From: Streptomyces violascens
Lineage (GTDB): Bacteria; Actinomycetota; Actinomycetes; Streptomycetales; Streptomycetaceae
Assembly (NCBI RefSeq): GCF_014649955.1
Contig: NZ_BMUA01000035.1
Location: forward strand, 1 to 64,000
Length of the DNA: 64,000 nucleotides
Reading direction: 5' to 3'
The number at the start of each line of letters is the position of its first letter. The stretch's first letter is position 1. Made by a program: the position numbers and the translations under genes. The notes below the pieces were generated by a model. The model ran no database searches. It worked only from the letters and a program-made list of their open reading frames with translations, and was not told the origin of the DNA. This document shows positions 33,951-43,633 of the stretch, piece by piece.

Positions 33951-34698
33951 GCCGCACCTGCACCCAGCCGTCCTTCAGCGCCGGGCGGGAGTCAGGGAAG
34001 TAGCTCGCCGGGAACGTCCGCTTGGACCAGTACCGGGGCTCGTTAGTGATCTTCCACGCGCCGTTCTGCCACTTCATCATCAGCTCGTCCATCTGGCCCT
34101 TGAGCGGGTTGTTGTCAGGGCCGCCGTCCGACTTGGTGGCATATCGGTCGTATGCCAGCCAGACCTCGAACACTTTGCTGTCATTGGGCAGCGGACGGAA
34201 ACGCACGGCGTTGACGGTGGTGGTGAAGGTGATGCCTGCCGGCGTGCCTCCACTGGGCGGAAGGTTCGCCGTTTCACGGAGCTTGCGAACTTCGGAGACC
34301 TGCTCGTCAACGAGCCCTGCGGCGTCCGGGGACACCATGGCCTCCAGCTGCTGCCGTGCTTTCTGGTCATCCAAAAAGGCCAGTTCTTCCCAGAAGTAGA
34401 CCGCCGCGGACACTGCGCCGAACGACGTGTCGCGGAAGCCGGTGCTGACGCCGTCCTTCTGTCCGGTGGGAACGTCCAGCTTGAACTTCTGCGCCGTCTC
34501 CGGCGTCAAGTGCGCGCTCGTGGCAGGTGCTGAAGGGGAAGCGACGGGTGAGGAGGCCGCCGCCTTCGGCGACTTGTCATCGCCACCGAGTACGGAGACA
34601 GCCGCTATAGCCCCAGCGGTAAGGGCAGCGGCGGTCAGCACCCCCACCCCGGCGAGAGCGAACTTGGTGCGGCGGGCCTTGCGGTCGTGATGCTCCAT
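33940..34698 (-). CDS. Membrane-anchored transfer protein (VirB8-like position)
   Basis: The 252-residue protein has one N-terminal membrane helix (FALAGVGVLTAAALTAGAIA). A Ser/Pro/Ala linker and an extracytoplasmic domain follow, with the central segment VYFWEELAFLDDQKARQQLE and a C-terminal strand-rich part. The plan matches VirB8-like or other NTF2-fold conjugation proteins, but no diagnostic motif is seen. Confidence 0.6.
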   Translation of the reverse strand: MEHHDRKARRTKFALAGVGVLTAAALTAGAIAAVSVLGGDDKSPKAAASSPVASPSAPATSAHLTPETAQKFKLDVPTGQKDGVSTGFRDTSFGAVSAAVYFWEELAFLDDQKARQQLEAMVSPDAAGLVDEQVSEVRKLRETANLPPSGGTPAGITFTTTVNAVRFRPLPNDSKVFEVWLAYDRYATKSDGGPDNNPLKGQMDELMMKWQNGAWKITNEPRYWSKRTFPASYFPDSRPALKDGWVQVRHAD

Positions 34699-34709
34699 CA
34701 GCCCATCGC

Positions 34710-35060
34710 CTACTTGGCCATGTTGTAGAAGGCGAGGACGAGCGAGGACGTCACGCCGATGCCGCCAGCGCCGACGAGGGACCACAGGACGCCCTGCTTG
34801 CCGCGGGCGGCCAGCGAGGCCCGCTCGGTGTTGTGGCCGACCGCGACGAGCATCCAGGCGACCAGCGAGCCGAGGACCGCCGCGGCCAGGCCGATGCCCG
34901 CCGTCCAGCCCAGGATCGTCTTGGTCGGGTTGTTGACCTCCTTGGGCAGCTGGGGGGTGTAGTCGGGTACGACGCCCCCCTTGCCGCCAGTGTCATCGGC
35001 CAGGACGTGCCAGTGCGGGTCGGTGACAACGGTGTGCAGGGTGTTCAGGAACTGACTCAT
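34710..35060 (-). CDS. Small two-helix membrane protein of the transfer operon
   Basis: The 116-residue protein has two hydrophobic helices (GWTAGIGLAAAVLGSLVAWM and VLWSLVGAGGIGVTSSLVLA) separated by a basic loop. This layout resembles VirB2/TrbC-like subunits, although a cleaved signal is not evident. It lies 11 bases upstream of the VirB8-like gene. Confidence 0.6.
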   Translation of the reverse strand: MSQFLNTLHTVVTDPHWHVLADDTGGKGGVVPDYTPQLPKEVNNPTKTILGWTAGIGLAAAVLGSLVAWMLVAVGHNTERASLAARGKQGVLWSLVGAGGIGVTSSLVLAFYNMAK

Positions 35061-35073
35061 GGCCGATACCTCG

Positions 35074-35961
35074 TCAAAGAGCGGGAACAGGAGCGGAAAG
35101 CGGCGCGGGGCGCGGGGCGCGGGGCAGGGGATCGCCCCAGGCGGCGCGGGCCGCAGCGTGGACAGCGGCAGCGAGTTGCCCGGCAGCCTGCTGCGTACGG
35201 GGCCGCAGCCGGGAGGGAGCACCCAGGCCGTGGGCCCGGATCCCGGGGTCGTAGGGCAGGTGCACGACGGAGGCCGTGCGCGGGCCGAGCATGGTGGCCC
35301 CGGCCCGCACGACGGCCGGGGTGCGGCCGTCGGTTGTGGCAACAAGCACCGCCACCGCGCGCTGCAGGGGCAGGCCTTCGGCATGCAGGGCCATGACGGC
35401 TTGCTGGAGAGCCTGGATGCCGCTGGCAGTCGCAGCCGCACACAGCACCGGGACCGCATAGGGCAGTTCGCACCAGCCGCGGGTCTGGCCCTGCCGTCGC
35501 TCGCAGCGGGCGGCCAGGACGTCGTGCGCCATGGGATGAGCGGTGTCGGCGATTACGGCGTTCCAGCCGCCGATGGCCGAAAGTTGATGCCAGGCGGCGG
35601 GCTCGTCCGGCAGGGCGAGCGGCGGGGTGTGCCAGTCGCGTCCGTCGGTCAGGACCTGCCACTGACCGCCGTCCAGCCCGGGACGCCAGGACGCAGCCTG
35701 CCGCACCTGGGCTGGAGACAACGGCTGGTCGGCAGGCAGGGCGGCCAGCCCGCCCGCATGCCCGTCGGCCGTCCATGCGGGCCACGGCGACGACAGCCGG
35801 GGAGCGGTGTCGAGTACCACCGTGGCTCCCGCGGGCGCCAGGGCGCAGGCCAGCAGGTTGGCCACAATTGACCGCCCGCTACCGCCCACCGCGGACAGCA
35901 CCGGGGCCACCAGGCGCGTCCCCTCCGCCATCACCGGCGAAGGAATCGGTCGCTTCCCCAC
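35074..35961 (-). CDS. ParA/MinD-like protein with degenerate P loop
   Basis: The 295-residue protein starts with a deviant Walker A (SAVGGSGRSIVANLLACALA) where the Lys is replaced by Arg, followed by ATVVLDTAPRLSSPW. The overall layout is that of MinD/ParA-type P-loop proteins. Such genes open many Streptomyces transfer operons. GTG 35961 is used; ATG 35931 is an alternative. It is the first gene of the minus-strand block. Confidence 0.6.
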   Translation of the reverse strand: MGKRPIPSPVMAEGTRLVAPVLSAVGGSGRSIVANLLACALAPAGATVVLDTAPRLSSPWPAWTADGHAGGLAALPADQPLSPAQVRQAASWRPGLDGGQWQVLTDGRDWHTPPLALPDEPAAWHQLSAIGGWNAVIADTAHPMAHDVLAARCERRQGQTRGWCELPYAVPVLCAAATASGIQALQQAVMALHAEGLPLQRAVAVLVATTDGRTPAVVRAGATMLGPRTASVVHLPYDPGIRAHGLGAPSRLRPRTQQAAGQLAAAVHAAARAAWGDPLPRAPRPAPLSAPVPAL

Positions 35962-36215
35962 CCGTACCCCCGAAGAACGTGCAAATGTTCGCTATAGCTA
36001 ATTCCTGATGCTTAATTAGGTCGCCGCGGAGAGCGTCACACCCTACACTCGCGAGTCACGCGGACACGAGAGTGAATCCCAACTGCCCCACTGGCGAGCC
36101 GTGATGGCATAGTGTCACGCACACTCACGCATATGCCAGGGCTTTGGTTCCCCGGCGAATCGGTACGAGTGCAGCTTTGGGGGAGCAAAGTAGGTGCGGG
36201 CCGGAGGGGGGCTGC
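35962..36215. promoter_or_regulatory. Divergent promoter region of the transfer block
   Basis: The region is AT-rich near 35985-36020 (GCTATAGCTAATT) with an inverted repeat CTAATT (35998-36003) and AATTAG (36014-36019). It separates the minus-strand transfer operon from the wall hydrolase gene at 36216. TATAGCT and TTAATTAGG are candidate -10 elements; no -35 was assigned with confidence. Confidence 0.4.
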
Positions 36216-37319
36216 GTGCGGGTCAAGCGATGGGTGGCAGCGGTTACGGCGGGCGCGGTGATGACCCCAGTCGCGCTCGGCATCGGCGTCGTGCTGCTGA
36301 TCTCGACCTTCGGCGACCGCGACGGCGGAAACATCCCGCTGCCGACCGCCAACGCGCTGCGGATCGGCCAGGGTGGTGTGCCCGCCGAGTACGCCCAGCT
36401 GATCATCAACGCGGCCGCCGCCTGCACCGAGGGACTCGCCCCCTCGATCCTGGCCGCCCAGTTGGAGGCCGAATCGAACTTCGACCCGACAGCCATATCC
36501 CGCGACGCGAACCACAACCCAATCGCGTACGGCATAGCCCAGTTCATCCCGGACACCTGGGCGACCCGCGGTGTGGACGGCAACGGCGACGGGGTCAAGA
36601 ACGTCATGGACCCAGCTGACGCCATCCCCGCCCAGGGCCGCATGATGTGCGAGCTCCTGCACACCGCCAAGCAGCACCCTGACTACAACGGCTCTCCCAT
36701 CGAGCTCGCGCTCGCCGGCTACAACGCCGGCTGGGGCCGCGTGGACCAGTTCCGCGGCGTTCCCCCGAGCTCCTTCGCCGGCGGCGAGACCCACGACTAC
36801 GTCCGCAAAATCATGGCGAGCGCCGCCAAGTTCGCCGCTCCGGTCTCCAGCACCGACGTGAACCTCCCGGCCGGCTACTCCCTGCCCGCTGACACCCCCG
36901 CCGCGGTACGCACCGCCGTGTCCTGGGCACTGAAGCAGCGCGGCGGCTGGTACCAGTGGGGCGGCGACTGCACCCAGCCCCTCGGCAGCGACACAGCCCG
37001 ACGCTGCGACTGCTCCTCGCTGATGCAACAGGCCTACAAGGCCGCCGGTATCGACCTCCCCCGCACCACGTTCGAGCAGGTCGACACCGGCCGTCAGGTC
37101 AGCATGGACAACCCGAAACCGGGCGACCTGGTCTTCAACGCGGGCTCCGACGGAAGCGACGCCCGACCCGGCCATGTCGGCATGTACATCGGCAACAACA
37201 TGCTCGTCGAGGCGCCGCGCACCGGAGTGCAGACGCGCGTGGTGTCCTACAGCAGCTGGCGCAACTCCACGAGCGCCCTCACCCGGATCACCGCAGTCCG
37301 CCGGGTGGTGAACTGGTGA
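36216..37319 (+). CDS. Bifunctional wall hydrolase: lytic transglycosylase plus NlpC/P60
   Basis: The 367-residue protein has an N-terminal membrane anchor or signal (VTAGAVMTPVALGIGVVLLI). An SLT domain follows (catalytic Glu in LEAESNFDPTA, then YGIAQFIPDTW, about 85-200), and then an NlpC/P60 domain (catalytic Cys in CDCSSLMQQAYKAAG, His in GHVGMYIG, about 240-365). It would open peptidoglycan outside the membrane, a VirB1-like job in conjugation. GTG 36216 follows GGAGGGGG. It is divergent from the transfer operon. Confidence 0.9.
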   Translation: MRVKRWVAAVTAGAVMTPVALGIGVVLLISTFGDRDGGNIPLPTANALRIGQGGVPAEYAQLIINAAAACTEGLAPSILAAQLEAESNFDPTAISRDANHNPIAYGIAQFIPDTWATRGVDGNGDGVKNVMDPADAIPAQGRMMCELLHTAKQHPDYNGSPIELALAGYNAGWGRVDQFRGVPPSSFAGGETHDYVRKIMASAAKFAAPVSSTDVNLPAGYSLPADTPAAVRTAVSWALKQRGGWYQWGGDCTQPLGSDTARRCDCSSLMQQAYKAAGIDLPRTTFEQVDTGRQVSMDNPKPGDLVFNAGSDGSDARPGHVGMYIGNNMLVEAPRTGVQTRVVSYSSWRNSTSALTRITAVRRVVNW

Positions 37320-37348
37320 TCCTCCGTACCACCGCAGGGAGCTCCACA

Positions 37349-37888
37349 ATGGACGACGACACCCTCTACCGCCCTTGGGGCACCGTCACCCCCGCCTTCT
37401 GGGGCTCGGCCGCCGTCGCCGAACTCACCACCGGCACCGGCCCCGCTCCGCTGGCCGACACGGTGCAGGCACGGCTCGCCGCGATCGCCGGCACCTATAC
37501 CTCCGGGGAGCCAGACCGGGCCGCCGCCCTCGCCCAGGAGCTGGACGGCGAGGTCACTTCCGAATTCGGCGCCGCCCACCTGCGGACCGCCGAGGTCCGC
37601 GAAGTCCGTGGCTACCTCGCCCACCTGACGGGGGATCACCACAGCGCGGTGAGCTGGTACCTGCATGTCGTCCAGCTCCGCGCCGGCCTGCAAGGCCCGC
37701 AGCACCCCGACACCGTGGGCGCCTCGCGCCGCGCCTACAGCCTGTGGCGCAACGTCCCCGAAGCCGACGCGGTCCCGCTGGGCATCGAGCTGCTGTCGAC
37801 CGTCACGGCCGTCCACGGCCCCGACTCCGCCGTTGCCCAGCACACCCGCGAGCGCCTAGCGACTCTGTCGCAGCAGGCCACGGACTGA
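37349..37888 (+). CDS. Small TPR-like protein
   Basis: ATG 37349 has GGGAG upstream; a GTG at 37316 overlaps the hydrolase stop and would add 11 residues. The 179-residue product is helical with TPR-like segments (AVSWYLHVVQLRAGLQGPQH, then PDTVGASRRAYSLWRN), similar to tetratricopeptide tails of Streptomyces regulators. It is probably in one operon with the hydrolase. The partner is unknown. Confidence 0.6.
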   Translation: MDDDTLYRPWGTVTPAFWGSAAVAELTTGTGPAPLADTVQARLAAIAGTYTSGEPDRAAALAQELDGEVTSEFGAAHLRTAEVREVRGYLAHLTGDHHSAVSWYLHVVQLRAGLQGPQHPDTVGASRRAYSLWRNVPEADAVPLGIELLSTVTAVHGPDSAVAQHTRERLATLSQQATD

Positions 37889-37930
37889 CGGGCTCCGGCG
37901 CGCCAAGCACGCCGGGGCTCGGCGTCTTGG

Positions 37931-38767
37931 CTATCCGGCTGCGGTCCTGCCCAGGACAACGTCCCGCGTTCGGTGTGCGCGGATCAGCCGTTCCACGGCC
38001 CGCATTCGATCTGCGTGGATGATCTGATCCCTTTTGTAGCGGTAGATGGACACCACCGCCGCATCCAGCGCGGCATCGAAACCGCGCTCCGACGCGTGGT
38101 GGTACAAATCGACGACGCGCTGTGTCCGGTCCTCTGACAGAAGAGCCCGCACCACGCGATCGAAATTCTCGACCGGAGGCGCTAGCGGACGCTCGTGTTG
38201 GTCCTGCTTGCGGTGCCGCCACACCCGCAGCCACGCCTTCATCCACGCCTCGTGCTCTTTCCCGGGCACCTCGCAGACCTCAAGAAAGGCTCGCACCTGG
38301 TCACGCTGGAGCACAGCCGTACCGTGCAGCATGCGGTGCACCGTGGTGTGCGGCAGCCGCCCGATACCGGCGCGGCCTTCTATCTCGTCAAGCGGCATGG
38401 CGCCCGACTTGTAGTACAGCTCGCGCAGCGCCGCCAGGAGTTCAGCGGGCTCGGTCACCAGCTCCGGGAGCGGGGCGGCGGGGGAACGGGGGTGGAGGGT
38501 GCGGTGCTCGATCCAGCGGGCGTTCCGCCACATCCGCCGCGCCTCTCGCACATCGGCGCCGCACCCCCGGGCGTAGGCCTCCACGACGGGCAGCTTCGGG
38601 ATGCGCTCTCCGCTGGTGGCCCGCTGCAGGGTGGTCTGGGTGTAGATGGTGTTCTCGGCGAGGGCGGCATAGGTCAGGTGAGCCCCGCTGCGCTGCTGAC
38701 GCAGCCACTGAGCCAGCGCATACAGACCGCTGTTCAAGGTCAGGATGGGTTTTTCCGGTCGTCCCAC
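37931..38767 (-). CDS. XRE-type helix-turn-helix regulator
   Basis: Residues of about 12-70 of this 277-residue protein form a HTH (ALAQWLRQQRSGAHLTYAAL, AENTIYTQTTLQRATSG). A second region (PHTTVHRMLHGTAVLQRDQV, about 135-155) looks like another HTH. It probably represses genes in the transfer region, by analogy with KorA/Kil-type regulators. The 38777 gene follows in the same direction upstream. Confidence 0.7.
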   Translation of the reverse strand: MGRPEKPILTLNSGLYALAQWLRQQRSGAHLTYAALAENTIYTQTTLQRATSGERIPKLPVVEAYARGCGADVREARRMWRNARWIEHRTLHPRSPAAPLPELVTEPAELLAALRELYYKSGAMPLDEIEGRAGIGRLPHTTVHRMLHGTAVLQRDQVRAFLEVCEVPGKEHEAWMKAWLRVWRHRKQDQHERPLAPPVENFDRVVRALLSEDRTQRVVDLYHHASERGFDAALDAAVVSIYRYKRDQIIHADRMRAVERLIRAHRTRDVVLGRTAAG

Positions 38768-38776
38768 GGGCCCCCC

Positions 38777-38995
38777 TCAGAGCCCGGCCGGGGCCAGCGG
38801 CGCCCGGCGGGCGAGGCGCAGCCCGGCCAGGCCAGTGCCGGTGAGCAGTTCGAGGACGGTAGCCACCGGCATACCGGCGAGAGCGAGCATGGCGCCGATG
38901 GCGATGACGACGATCACCACAACGGCTTCCGTACCGATGAGGCGGCGCGGCCCGGCGGGTACTTCGACGCACTGGGCGTGTTGCTGACTGTTCAT
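38777..38995 (-). CDS. Small membrane protein
   Basis: The 72-residue product carries a hydrophobic stretch (TEAVVVIVVIAIGAMLALAG, then MPVATVLELL) with a basic C terminus. No family is recognised. It lies nine bases upstream of the XRE regulator start and is likely cotranscribed. Confidence 0.55.
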   Translation of the reverse strand: MNSQQHAQCVEVPAGPRRLIGTEAVVVIVVIAIGAMLALAGMPVATVLELLTGTGLAGLRLARRAPLAPAGL

Positions 38996-39463
38996 TTTTC
39001 ACCTCTGACTATTCGGGGTGGTGGGGGATATGGCCACGGACAGCCGCCCCATCTCCGGGACTGCGGACTCCACTTCCACGTCCGGGCGGTTGCAGGCGCC
39101 CATTCGTGTGATGAGCATGGTGCACCAGTTCGCAAACCGCGGCGGGAGTTGATGCGCAGCCATCCCGATGCCATCGCATCGGAACGCGGCGTTCCGAAAC
39201 CAAATATCTGTGGCACCCAATCTGACCTGCTCACATGACGCCACTCTGGTCGTCGGTTGGACTTGGTAAGACGAATTGCTGCATCCCCACCCCACTTTTG
39301 GTTGCTGCGAGGGCGCCCCGATGCGAAGCTCCAGGCTGTGTACCAAAACCCCTCGCAGAAAGGGGGTTGGTCTCCTTTGACGGCTGCGGACTCCACTTCC
39401 ACCAGCTCTGGGACCTACCGGACACCGGCGCGGATTACGTGTGTTGCAGCACGCGCGCCACGA
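38996..39463. repeat. Non-coding region with 19-bp direct repeats and hairpins
   Basis: CTGCGGACTCCACTTCCAC occurs exactly at 39061-39079 and 39384-39402. Two adjacent hairpins lie between: CCGATGC-CATC-GCATCGG (39165-39182) and GGAACGC-G-GCGTTCC (39181-39195). The open frames here have no coding character. The stretch separates the small membrane gene from the relaxase gene and is lower in GC than the genes. Confidence 0.55.
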
Positions 39464-39500
39464 TGAGGGCCGATCCCGCTGAGCGCGGGATCGGCCCTCA
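39464..39500. terminator. Terminator downstream of traA
   Basis: An exact 16-bp stem (TGAGGGCCGATCCCGC at 39464-39479 and its complement at 39485-39500) and a 5-base loop lie about 115 bases past the relaxase stop on the minus strand. Confidence 0.7.
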
Positions 39501-39615
39501 CGTGTGTACGGCGGGGCAGCCGCGCTGAGCATCCCGGCCGACAGACACCGGCTGCGGGCTCCGGGGCCACGGGGGCCCGCACGTGCTCCGTCTGCCGGAC
39601 AAGCGCTGGCTTGAG

Positions 39616-42600
39616 TTAGGGGCGGCGCTCGCCCGGGCCGCGCACCGCTGCGGGGCCGGCCGGACGCGGCCACTGCGCCGACGGTGCGGACGGCCTTGTT
39701 GCTGCCGTCCGCACCGCGGCGTCCCGGGCGGCCGCCTCACGCGCGTGCTGCTGTGGGGCCTGGGCGGCGATCTGGCGCCGGAGCTGGGCTTCGGAGCGCA
39801 GCGCCTCGGCCGTGCTGCGGGCGGCCGAGGCGCGGGCGCCCAGTTGCACGCTCTGGGTGCGGGCTTGCTGGACGGCGGCGGCCTGGTCGGCGTCGATCCG
39901 TTCGGCGATCTGCGGCAGTTGCGCCCGGACGCTCGCGTACTGGCGGCGCACCCCGGCGGGACCGGCCGCCGGATCCGCCGGTCCGGCCAGATCGCGCAGC
40001 AGGGCCGCGTAGGGGGAGGCAGCGACCAGCTGGGCGGCGCGGCGCTGGGCCTGTTCGGCGGCGTTCTGGGCCTGCTGGGCCTGGTCGGCGGCGGCCGTCA
40101 GCTGCCCGGTGTAGTGGGTGATCAACTGTTCCTGTTCGGCCCGGGAGGTGCCTGCCATCCGCAGCGCGAGACGGCCGCGTCCGGCCGTCTGCGCCACCTG
40201 GTCGCGGATCTGGCTGGCCTCGGCGGCCGCCGCCCGGGCCTCGGCGGCCCGCGCGAAGTCGTGTTCCGCTGCCGCCATCAGCTGCTCGGCCTGGATCAGG
40301 ACGGCCGCTGCGGCAGCGGTGATCTGCTGGCCGGGCGAGGGCCGGGCAGCCAGCGCGGCCGCGCCCTCCCGAGCGGTGCGGGCCTGCTCGGCGCCCAGCC
40401 GCTCGGCCTCGTCGGCCTGCCGCTCCGCCTGGGCGGCCTGGGCCTCCAACCGGGAGGCGGGCAGCGCCCCGTACGGGCGCGCCCCGCGGTCGTCCCACCG
40501 GGCAAAGAGCTCCTCGGCCGGGACCGTATCGGCGGGCGCGGCCATCGGCTCGGGGGCCGGGCGCAGCTGGTCCAACACCATGCCCGAGGGCCGGTCCTGG
40601 CGCAGCAGCGCGGCGTACGCGTTCAGGGCGCGCTCCAGTGCCTCCGCCTCGCTGGCCGGCTGTCCGAACTGCTTGCGGGTCTTCTCGTCCTCCAGAGCCG
40701 CCACGGGCAGCCAGAGGTGATTTTCCAGGCGGGCGCGGGTGATCCCGGGGTAGGCGCTGTAGGCGTTGGCGCCCAGCGCGTACAGCAGACTGACGTCGAC
40801 GGTCAGGCCCTGGGAGGCGGTCACCGTCATCGCGTAGCCGAGGCTGAGCGCGCCCTGGGTGATCTGGCCGGGCGTCACCCAGGCCTGGTGGAAGCTCTTC
40901 TGCCCGTCGGGGTGGGTGCGCCGCCAGGTGATCTGGACTTGGTGGTCGTCGCTCATCGCGGTGACGACGGCGCGGTAGCCGTTGAGGACGTCGGGGCCCT
41001 CGCCCCGGCGGGAGCGGTAGTCGTTGGCCCGCACCCGGACCAGGTCGCCGACCGCGAGGGTGAGTTTGCCGCCGCGCGGCAGGGCGTAGGTGTGGGCGGT
41101 GCCGAGCTCGCCGGCCGCCCGCCGGATCGCCTGGGCTCCGTGGTTGAGGGCGGCCACATCGCTGTTGCGGGCGGCCAGCACCACCAGGCCGTCCAGCACG
41201 TCGTGCGGGTCCGTCCACCGGGTGCGGCGCTCGGCCCATGCTTCCAGGACTCCCGCCCGGGCCTGGTCGGGGGTGTCGGTGGCGTGGACCCGCTGGCCGG
41301 TGGCGAGCTGCTGTAGGGCGCGCTCGCGGCCTTCGGGGCTGGTGCGCCAGGCCTCCAGTGCGGCCTTCTCGATCTGGTCTTGCTGGCGGCGGTTGACGGT
41401 CAGACGGGCGCCCCCGACGATCCGGTGGACCTCGGCCCAGCCGCCACCGGGCCCGATGGCCTGCAGCTGCTGCGGGTCGCCCACGCCGATCACCTTGGTG
41501 CCGGTGCGGGCCGCCTCGGTGAGCAGGATCGCCAGCGCGCGGTCGTCGGTCATGACCGCCTCGTCGATGACGAGCACGTCCAGGCCGCGCAGCCCCGCGC
41601 CGGAGTTGATGCGCTCCAGCCAGGAGGCCAGAGTCCGGGCCGGGATGCCGGAGCCCTCCTGCAGATTGGCTGCGGCGACCGCCGACAGGGCGGTGCCCGC
41701 GTATGTCATGCCGACGGCGTCCCAGCCGATCCGGCAGGCCGCCATCAGGCTCGTCTTGCCCGCGCCGGCCACGCCCTCGATGGCGTCGATGCCGTGACCG
41801 GTCGTCAGGAGCCGCTGCACGGCGCCGCGCTGCTCGGCGCCGAGTGTGAACCCGGAGGCGACTTCGAACACCGACAGGGCCGCGGCTGCCTGCTCGGCGC
41901 TCAGCTGTGCGGTGCCGTCGCCGTACCGGGCCCGGGCCTGGTCGACGATGGTCTGTTCCGCGGCCACGATGTCCTGGGTGGTGAACCGCTCCGCGTTCGA
42001 CAGCAGCCCCGCGCCGCGCGGCGGTAGCGGGACCGCATAGCCCTTCACCTCGAGCACCCGGTCCGCAAGCCGCCCCAGGTCCTCGGCGGGCAGCCCATAC
42101 GGGCAGGAGTTGGCGACCGCTGCCAGCAGCTGGGCGCGGGAGAACTCCTTGTCGTGGGCGGTCAGTCCGTGCTGCGGGTCGAAGACCTGGGCTGCGATCT
42201 GGTCCGGCGGCGGCACCGGCGGCAGGCCCGGCCCGGTGAAGGCGGCCGCGGCGCCGCCGGACGGGCCGGGGGCGGCGGCCGCGACCATCGCCTCCACGTC
42301 GATGCCCAGTTCCTCGGCCTGGCAGCGCCAGTCGGCCCGCAGGTCCAGGTTCCCGGTGTCGTGCTTGGCGTGTCTCGTTTGTGCCGAGACACGCAGCTTC
42401 TCCTCCCGGCTCGCGTGCGCTCCGGCGATCGCATCGACGTCGGCGGCCCGCCGTGAGAAGTGCGTGCGCAGCTGTACCGGGATGCCCACGATCTCCCAGG
42501 CGCCGGTGTGCGCGTCCTGCTCATAGCGCACCCCGAACCGCTCGGCGGCCAGGGCCCGCACCCGCGCCTTGAACAGGGCGTCGAACGCGCGGACATGGCG

Positions 42601-43551
42601 GTGCAGATCCATGCCGCCGTTCGCGATCGCCCGCCACTCCCCATCTTCGCAGCGCGCCAGATTGAGGATCATGAGATGCAGGTGAAGATGCGGATCGCCC
42701 AGCACATCGTCGTCGACCGGGCGGGCCGACTGGTGCTCCATGCTCCAGCCCAACAGGCCGCCCGTGGCGATCCGGTGCAGGCTCCCGTCCTCGCTCGCCA
42801 GCCCGTAGCCGATCCACTGCTCCAGCTCCCCGAAGGCCTCCCGCTTGGCCTGGTGGACCAGCGCCCGCCACTCCGTCTCGCGCTCCGGGCCGAGCAGCGC
42901 CCACAGCACCGAGGCGGACTTGGGGAGGTCGGCGACCACGTCGTACGCACGGATCCGGACGTTGACCCGCTCGTCCTGATGGGCGCGCGCCTGGGCGAGT
43001 TCGCCGGCCTCGTAGACGTCCTCCAGCCGCACCCCGGCCGCCCGGGCGAGCCGGTGCAGCGAGTCGACCTGAAGGCGGTGCCGCTCGCCTTTCTGGTGCA
43101 CCATCCGCGCGAGCGCCGCGTACTTGGCGGCTTGCTTCGGCTTCCCGGCGAACAGCGCGGCCGCCTCCACTCCGGCGGCGGCCGCGGCCTTCTCGATCGC
43201 CTCGACGAGCGGGGCGCCGACCAGCCGGGCGCGCGGGTGGGCGCGCAGTTCGGGCTCGACCAGTCGCTCACCGGTCCGCGGATCCACGCCGTTCGCCAGC
43301 CTGCGCGCGGCCTCCTTGCCGGCCTCGTCCAGCACCGTGCCAGGAGTCAGCCCGACCGCCGGAAGGCCCTCGCCGATCCACACCAGACCGGAGTCCCCGG
43401 CACTGTCCATCCGGTAGTCGACCTGTCGGTCACTCCCCTGCTGCGGCGCCTGCGCAAGGCCCTCGCCGTCCTGCTGGACGTAACAACCGGAATGCTGGCT
43501 CAGGCGGTACTCGACCTGCTCTTCGTTCACGATGCGCGTGACCCAGGCCAA
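39616..43551 (-). CDS. traA: MobF relaxase-helicase TraA
   Basis: The 1311-residue protein is a TrwC/TraI-type conjugative relaxase. The metal-binding three-His motif is GDPHLHLHLMILN (about residue 287), and Tyr residues of the N terminus (VEYRL, YVQQD) are candidate nucleophiles. The helicase part has Walker A GVAGAGKTS (about 593), motif II LVIDEAV, and later superfamily-1 motifs (MTVTASQGLTVDV). The last 330 residues are Ala/Gln/Arg-rich coiled coil. It nicks oriT and unwinds the strand. TTG 43551 follows GGGAGGG. An inverted repeat lies 83 bases upstream. Confidence 0.9.
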   Translation of the reverse strand: MAWVTRIVNEEQVEYRLSQHSGCYVQQDGEGLAQAPQQGSDRQVDYRMDSAGDSGLVWIGEGLPAVGLTPGTVLDEAGKEAARRLANGVDPRTGERLVEPELRAHPRARLVGAPLVEAIEKAAAAAGVEAAALFAGKPKQAAKYAALARMVHQKGERHRLQVDSLHRLARAAGVRLEDVYEAGELAQARAHQDERVNVRIRAYDVVADLPKSASVLWALLGPERETEWRALVHQAKREAFGELEQWIGYGLASEDGSLHRIATGGLLGWSMEHQSARPVDDDVLGDPHLHLHLMILNLARCEDGEWRAIANGGMDLHRHVRAFDALFKARVRALAAERFGVRYEQDAHTGAWEIVGIPVQLRTHFSRRAADVDAIAGAHASREEKLRVSAQTRHAKHDTGNLDLRADWRCQAEELGIDVEAMVAAAAPGPSGGAAAAFTGPGLPPVPPPDQIAAQVFDPQHGLTAHDKEFSRAQLLAAVANSCPYGLPAEDLGRLADRVLEVKGYAVPLPPRGAGLLSNAERFTTQDIVAAEQTIVDQARARYGDGTAQLSAEQAAAALSVFEVASGFTLGAEQRGAVQRLLTTGHGIDAIEGVAGAGKTSLMAACRIGWDAVGMTYAGTALSAVAAANLQEGSGIPARTLASWLERINSGAGLRGLDVLVIDEAVMTDDRALAILLTEAARTGTKVIGVGDPQQLQAIGPGGGWAEVHRIVGGARLTVNRRQQDQIEKAALEAWRTSPEGRERALQQLATGQRVHATDTPDQARAGVLEAWAERRTRWTDPHDVLDGLVVLAARNSDVAALNHGAQAIRRAAGELGTAHTYALPRGGKLTLAVGDLVRVRANDYRSRRGEGPDVLNGYRAVVTAMSDDHQVQITWRRTHPDGQKSFHQAWVTPGQITQGALSLGYAMTVTASQGLTVDVSLLYALGANAYSAYPGITRARLENHLWLPVAALEDEKTRKQFGQPASEAEALERALNAYAALLRQDRPSGMVLDQLRPAPEPMAAPADTVPAEELFARWDDRGARPYGALPASRLEAQAAQAERQADEAERLGAEQARTAREGAAALAARPSPGQQITAAAAAVLIQAEQLMAAAEHDFARAAEARAAAAEASQIRDQVAQTAGRGRLALRMAGTSRAEQEQLITHYTGQLTAAADQAQQAQNAAEQAQRRAAQLVAASPYAALLRDLAGPADPAAGPAGVRRQYASVRAQLPQIAERIDADQAAAVQQARTQSVQLGARASAARSTAEALRSEAQLRRQIAAQAPQQHAREAAARDAAVRTAATRPSAPSAQWPRPAGPAAVRGPGERRP

Positions 43552-43633
43552 GATGCCGCCCTCCCTTCCTCAGCCATCGCCAGCCCTTCGCGGCGGAGCC
43601 GAAAGGGACGTACCTTTGTCCATCTACTTTGAT

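Noticed and set aside
39583..41316. 577-codon open frame on the plus strand
   Set aside because: It is a Gly/Arg-rich antisense shadow of the traA helicase and coiled-coil region.
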